56,607 nt of DNA from Siculibacillus sp. (GTDB taxonomy: Bacteria > Pseudomonadota > Alphaproteobacteria > Rhizobiales > Ancalomicrobiaceae), in contig JAOTSD010000020.1 of the NCBI GenBank assembly GCA_030247555.1, positions 1-56,607 of the forward strand. The letters are read 5' to 3'. The position numbers and the translations under genes were made by a program. The notes under the pieces were generated by a model. The model saw only the letters and a program-made list of their open reading frames with translations. It did no database searches and was not told the DNA's origin. Positions 27,584 to 37,108 of this stretch are shown here, in pieces; within the stretch, counting starts at the first letter, position 1; each line of letters begins with the position of its first letter.

Positions 27584-27620
27584 ATCGGTGCGCCCTATCG
27601 AAAAAACAGGGACAATCTAT
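27584..27620. promoter_or_regulatory. Candidate OxyR binding site upstream of ahpC
   Basis: Four tetramers with exact 7-base spacers, ATCG-N7-CTAT-N7-ACAG-N7-CTAT, match the OxyR consensus ATAG-N7-CTAT-N7-ATAG-N7-CTAT at 14 of 16 defined positions. It lies about 190 bp upstream of ahpC, which is a classic OxyR target. Confidence 0.65.
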
Positions 27621-27807
27621 TTGAACGATGTCGCCCCCCGCGTTAGCTTGCCCTCGTTCCGCGAGGCGGAGGCTTCGCGGAGTGAGGAGTTCTACGGCTC
27701 TCGGGCGTCATGCCCGACAGGCCGGGCGCACGGCGACGATCGCCGCGACGGCCGTCCATGGGACCCGCGAGCAGGACGGACACACATCGACGAACAGGAG
27801 AGTTCGA

Positions 27808-28371
27808 ATGTCGCTGATCAACACCACCATCAAGCCGTTCAAGGCCACCGTCTACCACAACGGCGCCTTCAAGGAGATCTCCGAGGCCGACCTCAAGGGC
27901 AAGTGGTCCGTGGTGTTCTTCTACCCGGCCGACTTCACCTTCGTCTGCCCGACCGAGCTCGGTGACATCGCCGACATGTACGGCGAGTTCCAGAAGATCG
28001 GCGTCGAGATCTACTCGGTGTCGACCGACACCCACTTCACCCACAAGGCTTGGCACGACGCTTCCGACACCATCAAGAAGATCCAGTATCCGATGATCGG
28101 CGACCCGACCGGCGCCATCACCCGCGCCTTCGACGTGATGATCGAGGAGGCCGGCCTCGCCCTGCGCGGCACCTTCGTCATCAACCCGGAAGGCCAGATC
28201 AAGCTCTGCGAGATCCACGACAACGGCATCGGCCGTGACGCCAAGGAGCTCTATCGCAAGGTCGTCGCCGCCCAGTACGTCGCCTCCCATCCGGGCGAGG
28301 TCTGCCCGGCCAAGTGGACCCCGGGTCAGGCGACCCTCAAGCCGTCGCTCGACCTCGTCGGCAAGATCTGA
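27808..28371 (+). CDS. ahpC: Alkyl hydroperoxide reductase peroxidase AhpC
   Basis: 187 aa, exactly the usual AhpC length. Peroxidatic Cys47 is in FTFVCPTE and resolving Cys166 in GEVCPAKW. It reduces H2O2, organic peroxides and peroxynitrite using AhpF. The ATG at 27808 has AGGAG 8 bases upstream. Paired with ahpF; a strong hairpin lies between them. Confidence 0.98.
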   Translation: MSLINTTIKPFKATVYHNGAFKEISEADLKGKWSVVFFYPADFTFVCPTELGDIADMYGEFQKIGVEIYSVSTDTHFTHKAWHDASDTIKKIQYPMIGDPTGAITRAFDVMIEEAGLALRGTFVINPEGQIKLCEIHDNGIGRDAKELYRKVVAAQYVASHPGEVCPAKWTPGQATLKPSLDLVGKI

Positions 28372-28380
28372 CGCGGATCC

Positions 28381-28406
28381 GTCCGGAGCCCCTCGGGGCT
28401 CCGGAC
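28381..28406 (+). terminator. Strong hairpin between ahpC and ahpF
   Basis: Perfect 12-base arms (GTCCGGAGCCCC and complement) with a 2-base spacer start 9 bp after the ahpC stop. There is no T-run, so partial termination or 3'-end protection of ahpC mRNA is more likely than full termination. It would allow more AhpC than AhpF. Confidence 0.65.
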
Positions 28407-28516
28407 ACCCTCTCGGGTCGATCGTCCCTCGGACGATTGCGACGACGAGACGCCGGGCGCGGCTCCGCGACCGGCGTATCCTCCTCGTAATCATCACCGA
28501 ATATCGGAGGCATGCC

Positions 28517-30082
28517 ATGCTCGACGCCGGCATCATCGACCAACTGCGCGCCTACATGGAGCGCCTGGTCTCCCCCATCGAACTCGTCGCTTCGCTCACC
28601 GACGACCTCGAATCGACCGAATTGCGGGGGCTCGTCGAGGACATCGCCTCGTCTTCGGCGACGATCTCGGCCCGCTTCGACGGCATCGCCGAGCGCAAGC
28701 CGTCCTTCTCCATCGGTCGGCCGGGCGAGCCCCATCGCGTCGCCTTCGCCGGCCTGCCCATGGGCCACGAGTTCACCTCGTTGGTGCTGGCGCTGCTCCA
28801 GGTCTCCGGCTATCCCCCGAAGGTCTCCGACGAGGTGATCGCTCAGGCCGAGGGCCTCGTCGGTTCCTTCGACTTCGTCACCTACGTTTCGCTGACCTGC
28901 CAGAACTGCCCCGACGTGGTACAGGCGCTGAACCTCCTCGCCGCGCTCAACCCGAACGTTCGCCACACCATGGTCGACGGCGCCCTGTTCCAGGACGAGG
29001 TCGAGCGCGAGAAGATCATGGCGGTGCCGACCGTCCACCTCGCCGGCGCCGTCTTCGGTCAGGGGCGCATGGCGATCGAGGAGATCCTTGCGAAGCTCGA
29101 CACCGGCGCCGCCGAGCGCGCCGCCGCGGCGATCGCCGAGAAGGACGTCTTCGACGTGCTGGTGGTCGGCGGCGGTCCGGCCGGCGCCGCCGCCGCGGTC
29201 TACGCGGCCCGCAAGGGCATCCGCACCGGTGTCGTCGCCGAGCGCTTCGGCGGCCAGGTGCTCGACACCATGGCGATCGAGAACTTCGTCTCGGTCAGCC
29301 ACACCGAAGGGCCGAAGCTCGCCGCCGCGCTCGAGGCCCACGTCGGCGACTACGGCGTCGACGTGATGAAGATGCAGAAGGCGACCGCGCTGGTGCCGGC
29401 GGCGTCGCCCTCCGACCCGATCGTGGTCGAGCTCGCCTCCGGCGCTTCGCTGAAGGCGAGATCGGTGATCCTGTCGACCGGCGCCCGTTGGCGCGAGATG
29501 GGGGTGCCGGGCGAGAAGGAATACAAGGCCAAGGGCGTGTGCTTCTGCCCGCACTGCGACGGCCCGCTGTTCAAGGGCAAGCGTGTCGCGGTGATCGGCG
29601 GCGGCAACTCCGGCGTCGAGGCGGCGATCGATCTGGCCGGCATCGTCGCCCACGTCACGTTGATCGAGTTCGACGGCCGGCTGCGCGCCGACGAGGTGTT
29701 GCAGAAGAAGCTGAATTCGCTGCCCAACGTCACCGTCCATGTCTCGGCGCGGACCACCGAGGTCCTCGGCGACGGTGAGAAGGTGACCGGTCTCACCTAC
29801 GAGGATCGCCTCACCGGCGAGATCCATCGGGTGGCGCTGGAAGGCATCTTCGTCCAGATCGGTCTTCTCCCCAACAGCGAGTGGATCGACGGCACCGTCC
29901 GTCTCTCCAACCGCAAGGAGATCGAGATCGACGCCCGCGGCGCCACATCGGTGCCGGGTGTCTTCGCCGCCGGCGACGCGACCACGGTGCCCTACAAGCA
30001 GATCATCATCGCCATGGGCGCCGGCGCCACCGCCGCGCTCTCGGCCTTCGACCACCTGATCCGCACCTCCGCGCCGGCGTGA
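28517..30082 (+). CDS. ahpF: Alkyl hydroperoxide reductase subunit AhpF
   Basis: 521 aa, the exact E. coli length. The N-terminal tandem thioredoxin-fold domain has the CxxC TCQNC. Next come the FAD GGGPAG motif ([10 protein letters not shown]), the redox-active CFCPHCDG and the NAD motif [11 protein letters not shown], ending with FAAGDAT. It transfers electrons from NADH to AhpC. ATG 28517 follows CGGAGG. Confidence 0.98.
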   Translation: MLDAGIIDQLRAYMERLVSPIELVASLTDDLESTELRGLVEDIASSSATISARFDGIAERKPSFSIGRPGEPHRVAFAGLPMGHEFTSLVLALLQVSGYPPKVSDEVIAQAEGLVGSFDFVTYVSLTCQNCPDVVQALNLLAALNPNVRHTMVDGALFQDEVEREKIMAVPTVHLAGAVFGQGRMAIEEILAKLDTGAAERAAAAIAEKDVFDVLVVGGGPAGAAAAVYAARKGIRTGVVAERFGGQVLDTMAIENFVSVSHTEGPKLAAALEAHVGDYGVDVMKMQKATALVPAASPSDPIVVELASGASLKARSVILSTGARWREMGVPGEKEYKAKGVCFCPHCDGPLFKGKRVAVIGGGNSGVEAAIDLAGIVAHVTLIEFDGRLRADEVLQKKLNSLPNVTVHVSARTTEVLGDGEKVTGLTYEDRLTGEIHRVALEGIFVQIGLLPNSEWIDGTVRLSNRKEIEIDARGATSVPGVFAAGDATTVPYKQIIIAMGAGATAALSAFDHLIRTSAPA

Positions 30083-30107
30083 CGTCGGCCGGGTGCACGC
30101 GATGATC

Positions 30108-30137
30108 GACGGGCGGGTCCGCGAGGGCCCGCCCGTC
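30108..30137 (+). terminator. Terminator after ahpF
   Basis: Perfect 10-base arms GACGGGCGGG / CCCGCCCGTC with a 10-base loop, 25 bp after the ahpF stop. No T-run follows. Confidence 0.6.
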
Positions 30138-30271
30138 GCCGTCGGGTCGGCGAAGTTCCCTCCGCCACCCGCGCGAAACCGGATTCCGGTCGACCGCCCG
30201 CTGCCCTATCCTCGTCGCCGACGAGGTGGCGCCGGCGCGGCGCGGCGCGGACGAGGGAGAGAGACGACGCG

Positions 30272-31039
30272 ATGGGCATGAAGGCGCTGGTGAGGGACCT
30301 CTACGAAGGCGAGAGCCTCCGGGCGATCCGCTTCCGCTACGGCCTGCTGATCTTCGACGTGGTGACGGTCCTCTTCCTCGTCGCCTCCTCCTTCACCGAT
30401 CGCTCTTTCACCGTCGAAGTGATCGACGCGGTGATCGGCGTCGTGCTGGTCGTCGACTTCGTGGCGCGGCTGTGGATCGCCGGCGACCGCATCGCCGAAC
30501 TCGTCCACCCACTCGGCATCGCCGACATCGTGGTGATCGTGTCGCTGCTCGCGCCGATCGTCGGCGAGGGCTTCGCCTTCCTGCGGGTGGCGCGCATGTT
30601 GCGGCTCCTGCGCTCCTACCGCACCCTGAAGCGCCTGCGTCAGGACTTCGTCTTCTTCCGCCGCAACGAGCAGACCATCACCGCCGCGGTCAATCTCCTC
30701 GTCTTCATCTTCGTGATGACGGCGGTCGTCTACGAGACTCAGCACTACGTCAACGACAAGATCCGCGACTACGCCGACGCGCTCTATTTCACGGTCACGA
30801 CACTGACGACCACCGGCTTCGGCGACATCACCCTGGAGGGGACCGCCGGCCGGATGATCTCGGTGGTGATCATGATCTTCGGCGTGTCGTTCTTTCTGCG
30901 CCTCGTCCAGGTGATGCTGCGCCCGCCCAAGGTCGAACATCGCTGCCGGCGCTGCGGCCTCGGTCGCCACGATCATGACGCCGTCCACTGCAAGGCCTGC
31001 GGCGAGATCCTGAACATCCCCGACGAGGGCGCGGTGTGA
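30272..31039 (+). CDS. Voltage-gated-type potassium channel with C-terminal zinc ribbon
   Basis: 255 aa. About six membrane segments are seen, including an S4-like basic helix (RVARMLRLLRSYRTLKRLR, residues about 107-125) and the pore filter TTTGFGD near residue 185. The C-terminal tail carries C-x2-C-x13-C-x2-C with several His in between, a zinc-ribbon-like cytoplasmic domain. Probably a tetrameric K+ channel; the ribbon may sense metal or redox state. Its stop overlaps an upstream in-frame start of the next gene. Confidence 0.85.
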   Translation: MGMKALVRDLYEGESLRAIRFRYGLLIFDVVTVLFLVASSFTDRSFTVEVIDAVIGVVLVVDFVARLWIAGDRIAELVHPLGIADIVVIVSLLAPIVGEGFAFLRVARMLRLLRSYRTLKRLRQDFVFFRRNEQTITAAVNLLVFIFVMTAVVYETQHYVNDKIRDYADALYFTVTTLTTTGFGDITLEGTAGRMISVVIMIFGVSFFLRLVQVMLRPPKVEHRCRRCGLGRHDHDAVHCKACGEILNIPDEGAV

Positions 31040-31074
31040 TGGCGCTCCCGCAGCCGTTCCGGAAGGAGACCCAC

Positions 31075-31500
31075 ATGCCCCGTCCGCGCACTCTCTTCGC
31101 CGTCGCGTCTCTCGCCGCAGCCTTCCTCCACCCCGGGGTGGCCGCCGCCACGGCGACGCTCACCTGCGACGTCGAAGAGAAGAGCTTCGCCTTCCACCTT
31201 CAGGCGGCGGTCGGTCACGAGGCGATGACGCTCTCCGGGTTGCGCGGCGAACTGCGCCTCGATCGCGAGGGTATCGCGCTCGATCTCGACTCCGAGGCCC
31301 TGATGCAGGCCTGGATCGAGGGCGGGGATCTGCGCCTGCGCTTCCACATCTACGGCGAGGCCGACCGGCCCGACGTCGACTTCGTCGTCCTGACCCGCCG
31401 CCGCGGCGAAACCGCCCATCCCGGCCGCTACCGGTTGATCATCGGCGGGGGCGAGACGAGACGGACCCGCCGCGGAGCGATCGGCTGCGTCCTCGGGTGA
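31075..31500 (+). CDS. Secreted hypothetical protein
   Basis: 141 aa from ATG 31075, which follows AAGGAGACC; the open frame also extends back to overlap the channel gene. Signal peptide about 20 residues (LFAVASLAAAFLHPGVAAA). Two Cys, one near each end of the mature chain (LTCDVE, IGCVLG), may form a disulfide. I do not recognise the family. Close spacing suggests co-transcription with the channel. Confidence 0.7.
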   Translation: MPRPRTLFAVASLAAAFLHPGVAAATATLTCDVEEKSFAFHLQAAVGHEAMTLSGLRGELRLDREGIALDLDSEALMQAWIEGGDLRLRFHIYGEADRPDVDFVVLTRRRGETAHPGRYRLIIGGGETRRTRRGAIGCVLG

Positions 31501-31585
31501 GATCGCCCGCGATCGGATCAGGGGCGCCGGTGCGCGGCCAAGTCTCCGGAGGTGACGACCCTCGCGCCACGTCACCGGTCCGGTG

Positions 31586-32533
31586 TCAGTATCCGGCGGT
31601 GCGGTCGACCAGCGTCTCGGCGGCGATGCCCTCGCCCGCCTCCTCCCGCCGCACCGCCGCGACGATCACCCGCGCCAGCGCTTCGGCGTCGGAATCCGCG
31701 GCGCAGTGCGGCGTGATCGTCACTCGCGGGTGCGCCCACAACGGCGAGGTGGGGGAGAGCGGCTCGCTCTCGAAGACGTCGAGCGAAGCGGCGGCGAGAA
31801 CCCCCTCGTCGAGGGCGGCGAGGATGTCGGTCTCGACCTGCAACCCGCCGCGGCCGGCATTGATCAGCACCGGGCCCCCCATGTGGTTGTCGCGCTTCAG
31901 CCGGGCGAAGAGGTCGCGGTCGAGAATGCCGCGGGTGTCGTCGGTCAGAGGCAGCAGGACGACGAGAATGTCGGTGCGCTCGAGGAAGGGGCCGAGCCCG
32001 TAGGTGCCTGCGAAACACTCGATCCCGTCGATGTCGCGCGGCGACCGGCTCCACCCGGTGACGTGGAAGCCGAGGCGGATGAGCACCTCCGCCGCGTCGC
32101 GACCGAGCACCCCGAGCCCCATCACCCCCACCGTGACGTCGCGCGCAGCCGGCTGGGCGAGGGTGCCCCACACCGTCCGCCGTTGGTTCTCGGCGTGGCG
32201 GCGCACCTGCCGGTGATGCACGAGGACGTTCATCGTCACCCATTCGGTCATCCGCCGGGTGAGGTCGGGGTCGACGATGCGGGCGATCGGCACGTCGGGG
32301 AGCTTCGGGTCGGCCAGGAGCGCGTCGACCCCGGCGCCGAGATTGAAGACCGCGCGGAGGTTCGGCAGCCTGCCGAGGAGGCCCGGCTCGGGCTTCCAGA
32401 CGGCGGCGTGGGTCACCGTCTCGGGGTCGAAGGCCTCGCGTGCGTCGAGGACGACGTGCTCGGGGGCGAGGCGACGGAGGCGTTCGATCCAGGCGTCGGG
32501 CGTCCAGCCCCGGATGGCGACGAGAAGCGACAT
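31586..32533 (-). CDS. GhrA-like D-2-hydroxyacid dehydrogenase (glyoxylate/hydroxypyruvate reductase)
   Basis: 315 aa, GhrA size. The NAD(P)-binding GLGVLG motif, the catalytic Arg region (LINAGRGG), Glu in DVFESEPL and the catalytic His in ITPHCAA are all present. Probably reduces glyoxylate or hydroxypyruvate with NADPH. ATG 32533 has GGAG 7 bases upstream; ATG 32539 overlapping the rmuC stop is the alternative. Co-transcribed with rmuC. Confidence 0.88.
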   Translation of the reverse strand: MSLLVAIRGWTPDAWIERLRRLAPEHVVLDAREAFDPETVTHAAVWKPEPGLLGRLPNLRAVFNLGAGVDALLADPKLPDVPIARIVDPDLTRRMTEWVTMNVLVHHRQVRRHAENQRRTVWGTLAQPAARDVTVGVMGLGVLGRDAAEVLIRLGFHVTGWSRSPRDIDGIECFAGTYGLGPFLERTDILVVLLPLTDDTRGILDRDLFARLKRDNHMGGPVLINAGRGGLQVETDILAALDEGVLAAASLDVFESEPLSPTSPLWAHPRVTITPHCAADSDAEALARVIVAAVRREEAGEGIAAETLVDRTAGY

Positions 32534-32535
32534 CC

Positions 32536-33738
32536 TCATTCTCCGGCGAGGCGAGTGCGGTCGAAGGGCAGAACAGGTTCTCCCGGTCCTGCGGCGGCGG
32601 GTGCGAGCGCGGCGGTGCCGAGATCGAGACTCTCGATTCGGCTCGCCCGCCGCTCCACCTTGTCGGCCGAAACGGCGATCTGGTCGAGATCCCGCGCCGC
32701 CTGTCCGAAATGCGTCTGCAGCTTGGCCACCCGTTCGGAGAGCCGGGCGACATCGTCGAGGAGGTGGGCGACCTCCGCCTGGATGACGTGGGCCTGCTCG
32801 CGCATGCGCTGGTCTCGGGTGATCGAGCGCACGACCTGGATGGCGAGGGTCAGGAGCGACGGCGAGACGATCACCACCCGCGCCCGATGGGCTCTCTGGA
32901 TCACGTCGTCGAAATGCTCGTGCAGATCGGCGAAGATCGATTCCGACGGCACGAACAGGAAGGCGACATCCTGCGTCTCCGCCGGCAGGAGATACTTCGT
33001 TGCGACGTCGCCGACGTGGCGCAGCACGTCGCGGCGGAAGCCCTGCGCCGCCCGGTCGCGCGCCTCGTCGTCGGCGGCCTCGTGGAAGGCGGTCCAAGCC
33101 TCGAGCGGGAATTTGGCGTCGATCGCCAGATCGGGCGCCCCTTGGCCCATGCGGATCAGGCAGTCGGGGCGCCCCCCGGTCGAGAGCGTCGCCTGGAAGG
33201 CGTAGGCGTCGGCCGGCAGCGCGTCGGCGACGATCGCCTCCATCCGGCCCTGACCGAAGGCGCCGCGCGCCTGCTTGTTCGCCAGGATCGAACGCAACTG
33301 CACCACCTCACCCGAGAGCTCGGCCATGCCGCGCTGTGCCCGGTCGATGACGGCGAGGCGTTCGGCGAGCCGCGACAGGTTCTCGTGGGTGGCGCGGCCT
33401 TGGGTGGCCAGCGTGTCGCCGAGGTGGTGGGAGAGCCCGTCGAGGCGCTCGGACAGGCCGCGCGCCAGATCCGATTGCCGCGTACCGAAGATCTCCGCCA
33501 TGGTCCGCATCCGCCCGGTGGTCTCCGCCTGAAGCCGCACCAGCTCGGCGAGCCGTTCGTCGAGGTCCCGTCCGCGCTCCTCCGCCAGGGCCTCGCGGCG
33601 GATCCGCCCGCGCGCCGTGGTGAGGGCGAGGAGGCCGAACAGGATGAGGAGACCGAAAGCGACGGCGATCCCGACGGTGCTCACCGTCTGCGGGAGGGTG
33701 GCCATGTCGGCGACGAATCGGCGGAGAGCGTCCTGCAT
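32536..33738 (-). CDS. rmuC: RmuC-family DNA recombination protein
   Basis: 400 aa. One N-terminal membrane helix (GIAVAFGLLILFGLLAL), a long coiled-coil region (about residues 45-150) and then the RmuC nuclease-like core with AIDAKFPLE and VAFLFVPSESIF. RmuC limits inversion and recombination at repeats; its biochemical activity is only predicted. First gene of a two-gene unit with ghrA-like, divergent from def. Confidence 0.92.
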   Translation of the reverse strand: MQDALRRFVADMATLPQTVSTVGIAVAFGLLILFGLLALTTARGRIRREALAEERGRDLDERLAELVRLQAETTGRMRTMAEIFGTRQSDLARGLSERLDGLSHHLGDTLATQGRATHENLSRLAERLAVIDRAQRGMAELSGEVVQLRSILANKQARGAFGQGRMEAIVADALPADAYAFQATLSTGGRPDCLIRMGQGAPDLAIDAKFPLEAWTAFHEAADDEARDRAAQGFRRDVLRHVGDVATKYLLPAETQDVAFLFVPSESIFADLHEHFDDVIQRAHRARVVIVSPSLLTLAIQVVRSITRDQRMREQAHVIQAEVAHLLDDVARLSERVAKLQTHFGQAARDLDQIAVSADKVERRASRIESLDLGTAALAPAAAGPGEPVLPFDRTRLAGE

Positions 33739-33841
33739 GGGCCGAAACTAGCTCGAATCTCTTAAGAGATCCTGTTTTGTTCTCGTCCGTTCCGCGTGGT
33801 TCCGATTGACCGGCCCGAACGGGTCTCCTATCTGACGGCTC

Positions 33842-34384
33842 ATGGCCAAACTCGACATCATCACTCTTCCCGATCCCCGTCTGAAGCTCGTCTCGGAGCC
33901 CGTCGGCAAAGTCGACGCGGAGATCCGCCGTCTGCTCGACGACATGCTGGAGACCATGTACGCCGCGCCGGGCATCGGGCTGGCGGCGATCCAGGTCGGC
34001 GTGGCCAAGCGCATCGTCACCATCGACGTGTCGCGCGAGGGCGAGGAGAAGCAGCCGCTGTTCCTGGTGAACCCCGAGATCACCTGGGTCTCGGAGGAGA
34101 CCAACACCTATCAGGAAGGCTGCCTGTCGGTGCCCGAGCACTACGACGACGTCGAGCGCCCGGCCCGCTGCCGGGTGAAGTATCTCGATCGCGACGGGGT
34201 CGCGCGCGAGATCGAGGCCGACGGCCTGCTCGCCACTTGCCTGCAGCACGAGATCGACCACCTCGACGGGGTCGTCTTCATCGATCATCTGTCACGGCTG
34301 AAGCGCGAGCGCATCGCCAAGCGCTTCCAGAAGCAGGCCAAACTCCAGAGCCGGGTCTCCGGCGGTCGCTTCGGCATCGGCTGA
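33842..34384 (+). CDS. def: Peptide deformylase
   Basis: 180 aa. All three metal/active-site motifs are present: [17 protein letters not shown] and QHEIDHLDG. It removes the formyl group from nascent N-terminal methionine. Usually followed by fmt; here it is followed by aroQ, so the common def-fmt pair is broken. Confidence 0.97.
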   Translation: MAKLDIITLPDPRLKLVSEPVGKVDAEIRRLLDDMLETMYAAPGIGLAAIQVGVAKRIVTIDVSREGEEKQPLFLVNPEITWVSEETNTYQEGCLSVPEHYDDVERPARCRVKYLDRDGVAREIEADGLLATCLQHEIDHLDGVVFIDHLSRLKRERIAKRFQKQAKLQSRVSGGRFGIG

Positions 34385-34530
34385 GACCTCACCGGGCGGC
34401 CCCCGACATCGGCGTCGGCGGGACGGGCTTCCGCAGCCACGCGGGAAGCGGCGACGGGGAGCGGCCCCGAGTGGGCGAATTCGAAACGAGGGAGGCGGCC
34501 CGAGTCGCCCGTCCCCGGGGGGAAGCGACG

Positions 34531-34980
34531 ATGAGCCGTCTGATCTACGTTCTGAACGGACCCAACCTCAACCTGCTCGGCAAGCGCCAGCCGGAGATCT
34601 ACGGCGCCGACACGCTCGTCGACGTCGAGCGCGACGTCCGCGCCGTGGCGGTCGAGTTCGGCCTCGACGTACGCTTCCACCAGTCGAACCGCGAATACGA
34701 ACTGATCGACTGGATCCACGAGGCGCGGGAGACGGCCGCCGGCATCATCATCAATCCCGGCGCCTTCACCCACACCTCGGTGGCCATCCTCGACGCGCTC
34801 AACGCCTTCGACGGCTTCGTGCTCGAGTGCCACATCTCCAACGTCCACAAGCGCGAGAGCTTCCGCCACCATTCCTACGTCTCGCTGCGCGCCGACGGCG
34901 TCATGGCCGGCTTCGGCGTCCAGGGCTACGCGCTCTGTGTCCGCCGCATGGCCCATCTGATCGACACGAAGAAGAAATGA
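34531..34980 (+). CDS. aroQ: Type II 3-dehydroquinate dehydratase
   Basis: 149 aa, normal for AroQ. It has NGPNLNLLG, the [13 protein letters not shown] active-site stretch, ECHISN with the catalytic His and the lid region. The usual QSNxEGE motif reads QSNREYE, a replacement of the glycine by tyrosine. It interconverts dehydroquinate and dehydroshikimate. The shikimate-dehydrogenase-like gene follows 59 bp downstream, so the pair could act in quinate/shikimate catabolism rather than in biosynthesis. Confidence 0.92.
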   Translation: MSRLIYVLNGPNLNLLGKRQPEIYGADTLVDVERDVRAVAVEFGLDVRFHQSNREYELIDWIHEARETAAGIIINPGAFTHTSVAILDALNAFDGFVLECHISNVHKRESFRHHSYVSLRADGVMAGFGVQGYALCVRRMAHLIDTKKK

Positions 34981-35039
34981 GACCGGCCGGCGCGGGCGAT
35001 CGATACCGTTCGACTCGTGTTCGTGCATCGGGGGATACG

Positions 35040-35876
35040 ATGGACATCAGCGGCAGGACGGGGCTCGTCGCCCATCTCGGATATCCGACCGGCTCCTTCA
35101 AGGCGCCGATGATCTACAATCCGTGGTTCGAGGCGAAGGGTATCGACGCGGTCGTGGTGCCGATGGGCGTCACCGCCGAAGCGGCCGCCGCCACGTTGCC
35201 GGCGGTCTTCGGCCTGACGAATTTCCGCGGCGCGCTCATCACCATGCCGCTCAAGGTCCTGGTGGTGCCGATGCTCGACGAAGTGTCGACCCGGGTGAAG
35301 GTGGCGGGGTCCTGCAACGCCGTGCGCCGTGAGGCCGACGGGCGACTGGTCGGCGACATGTTCGACGGCGAGGGCTTCGTCCGCGGTATCGCGCGCAAGG
35401 GCTGTCGTCTCGCCGGGGCGAGCGTCGTGGTCTCCGGCGCCGGCGGAGTCGGCTCGGCCATCGCCGCTTCCTTCGCGCTCGCCGGTGTCGCCCGTCTGGC
35501 GCTCCATGATCTCGATTCCGCCTCCGCCGAGCGGTTGGCGGCGCGCCTTCGCCTCCATCACCCGGAAGTCGAGGTGACCACCGGCCCCGCCGACCCGAAG
35601 GGCTTCGACGTCGTCGTCAATGCGACGCCGCTCGGCATGAAGTCCGGCGATCCGCTGCCCTTCGACGTCGAGCGCATCGATCCGACGAGCTTCGTCGGCG
35701 ACGTGGTGATGAAGGAGGAGACGACGCCCCTCCTCGCCGCCGCGAAAGCGCGTGGTTGCCGCATCCAGATCGGCGTCGACATGCTGTTCGAGCAGATCCC
35801 GGCCTATCTGGAGTTCTTCGGCTTCGGTTCCGCCACGCCCGAGGAATTGAAGGCGCTCGCGCGGATCCGCTACTGA
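35040..35876 (+). CDS. Shikimate/quinate dehydrogenase-like protein
   Basis: 278 aa, AroE length. The substrate site reads GYPTGSFKAPMIYN instead of the usual GxPIxHSxSPxxHN. The catalytic Lys is in ITMPLK and the dinucleotide motif is GAGGVGSA. This divergence suggests an AroE-like paralogue with altered substrate, not the housekeeping AroE. Likely paired with the upstream aroQ. The ATG at 35040 lies after GGGGATACG. Confidence 0.8.
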   Translation: MDISGRTGLVAHLGYPTGSFKAPMIYNPWFEAKGIDAVVVPMGVTAEAAAATLPAVFGLTNFRGALITMPLKVLVVPMLDEVSTRVKVAGSCNAVRREADGRLVGDMFDGEGFVRGIARKGCRLAGASVVVSGAGGVGSAIAASFALAGVARLALHDLDSASAERLAARLRLHHPEVEVTTGPADPKGFDVVVNATPLGMKSGDPLPFDVERIDPTSFVGDVVMKEETTPLLAAAKARGCRIQIGVDMLFEQIPAYLEFFGFGSATPEELKALARIRY

Positions 35877-35927
35877 AGCCTCGCGCCCGACGACCGGGGA
35901 GGGGGCGGCTCTCTCGTCGCCGCCGTC

Positions 35928-36800
35928 TCAGGCGAGCACGTCGAGCCACACCACCAACAGCAGGAAGCCGCCGACGACCGCCCGATAGGCGACGAAGGGC
36001 CAGGCGGAGAAGCGCTCCATCACCATGATGAGCAGCCGAATGGCGAGCCATGCGGCGAGCGTGGCGGCGAGGAAGCCGATCCCCAGGACACCCCAGGCTT
36101 GCGCGTCGAGGCCGGCCCGGCGCAGCCCGGCCGATCCTTCGAGGCCGATGAACACGGTTGCCGGCAGGCCGGCGAGGAGGCCGTAGCGCACCGCCTCGAC
36201 CGGCTTCAGGTTCATCAGCAGCGCTCCGGTCAACGCCGCCCCGCTCCGCGAGACGCCGGGGATCACCGCGAATGCCTGGGCGAGGCCGAGAGCGACGGCG
36301 TCGCGCAGGCGGATCTCTTCGAAGCCGCGCTCGTGGCGGCGGACGAGGACGGCGATCGCCAGCGTCGCCGCGACCGCGACCCCCGCCGCGCCGAGCACCC
36401 ACAGCTCGAGCGTCGGCGTGGCGCAGAGATCGACCCGCCGCCCGAAGGCGATCCGGCCGACGATCAACGGCAGCGAGGCGAGGAGGATGCCGACGCCGGT
36501 GCGGAACTCGAAGGTGCGGTAATCGCCGCTGCGCCCCGCCTCGAAGGCGCCGGCGCCGATCCGCCACACGTCGCGTCGGTAGTGGGCGACGATCGCCACC
36601 GCCGTCGCCAGTTGCAGGGCCGCCGCGAAGGTCGCGCCCGGGTCGGCCCAGCCGAGGACGGCCGGAACGATGCGCATGTGGGCCGCGGAGGAAATCGGAA
36701 GCACATCGGTGATCCCCTGGATCGCGCCGAGAACCGCCACCTTCGCGGTGCCGAGATCGATGAAGCCGGTGCCGATACCCTGGGTGCAAGCCGTCGCCAT
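35928..36800 (-). CDS. Divergent UppP/BacA-family undecaprenyl-pyrophosphate phosphatase
   Basis: About 290 aa with seven to eight hydrophobic helices. The family motifs are recognisable but changed: (E/Q)xxxE reads QGITD (Glu to Asp) in GAIQGITDVLPISS, and PGxSRSxxT reads PGVSRSGAA (Thr to Ala). It may still hydrolyse undecaprenyl-PP or act on another polyprenyl or lipid pyrophosphate. Starts at 36800 or 36809 are possible; the longer frame to 36848 runs through an AT-rich promoter palindrome and is unlikely. Confidence 0.78.
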   Translation of the reverse strand: MATACTQGIGTGFIDLGTAKVAVLGAIQGITDVLPISSAAHMRIVPAVLGWADPGATFAAALQLATAVAIVAHYRRDVWRIGAGAFEAGRSGDYRTFEFRTGVGILLASLPLIVGRIAFGRRVDLCATPTLELWVLGAAGVAVAATLAIAVLVRRHERGFEEIRLRDAVALGLAQAFAVIPGVSRSGAALTGALLMNLKPVEAVRYGLLAGLPATVFIGLEGSAGLRRAGLDAQAWGVLGIGFLAATLAAWLAIRLLIMVMERFSAWPFVAYRAVVGGFLLLVVWLDVLA

Positions 36801-37108
36801 GTCGCGCATCCGATCGCGGAAAAATATTTTTCGGCGGTATCCGCCCACCCGCCGCCGCCGCGAGGCCGAAGCGGTCGGCGCCGGGGCGAACCTCCGCAGC
36901 GGAACTCCAAGATTTCCGCCATTCTGCTCCGCGCATGGTTGCCAGAGTGTTGCCGACCATGTGAGAAATTCAACCCATAGAACAAATATCGTATTAATAT
37001 GTACAAATAATGTATTGATCCGATATCAGAAACTCGCTCACACTATTTGACGTGGACATAATTCGACTGTGCGAAGGTCGTCTCACTGGGATGTGGGGTG
37101 ACTTCGAC
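36801..37108. other. Divergent control region uppP-like / transglutaminase-like gene, no gene
   Basis: 308 bp, markedly AT-rich between 36940 and 37060. It holds the 14-bp palindrome GAAAAATATTTTTC (36819-36832) next to the uppP-like start. No credible gene. Promoters for both flanking genes are expected here. Confidence 0.6.
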
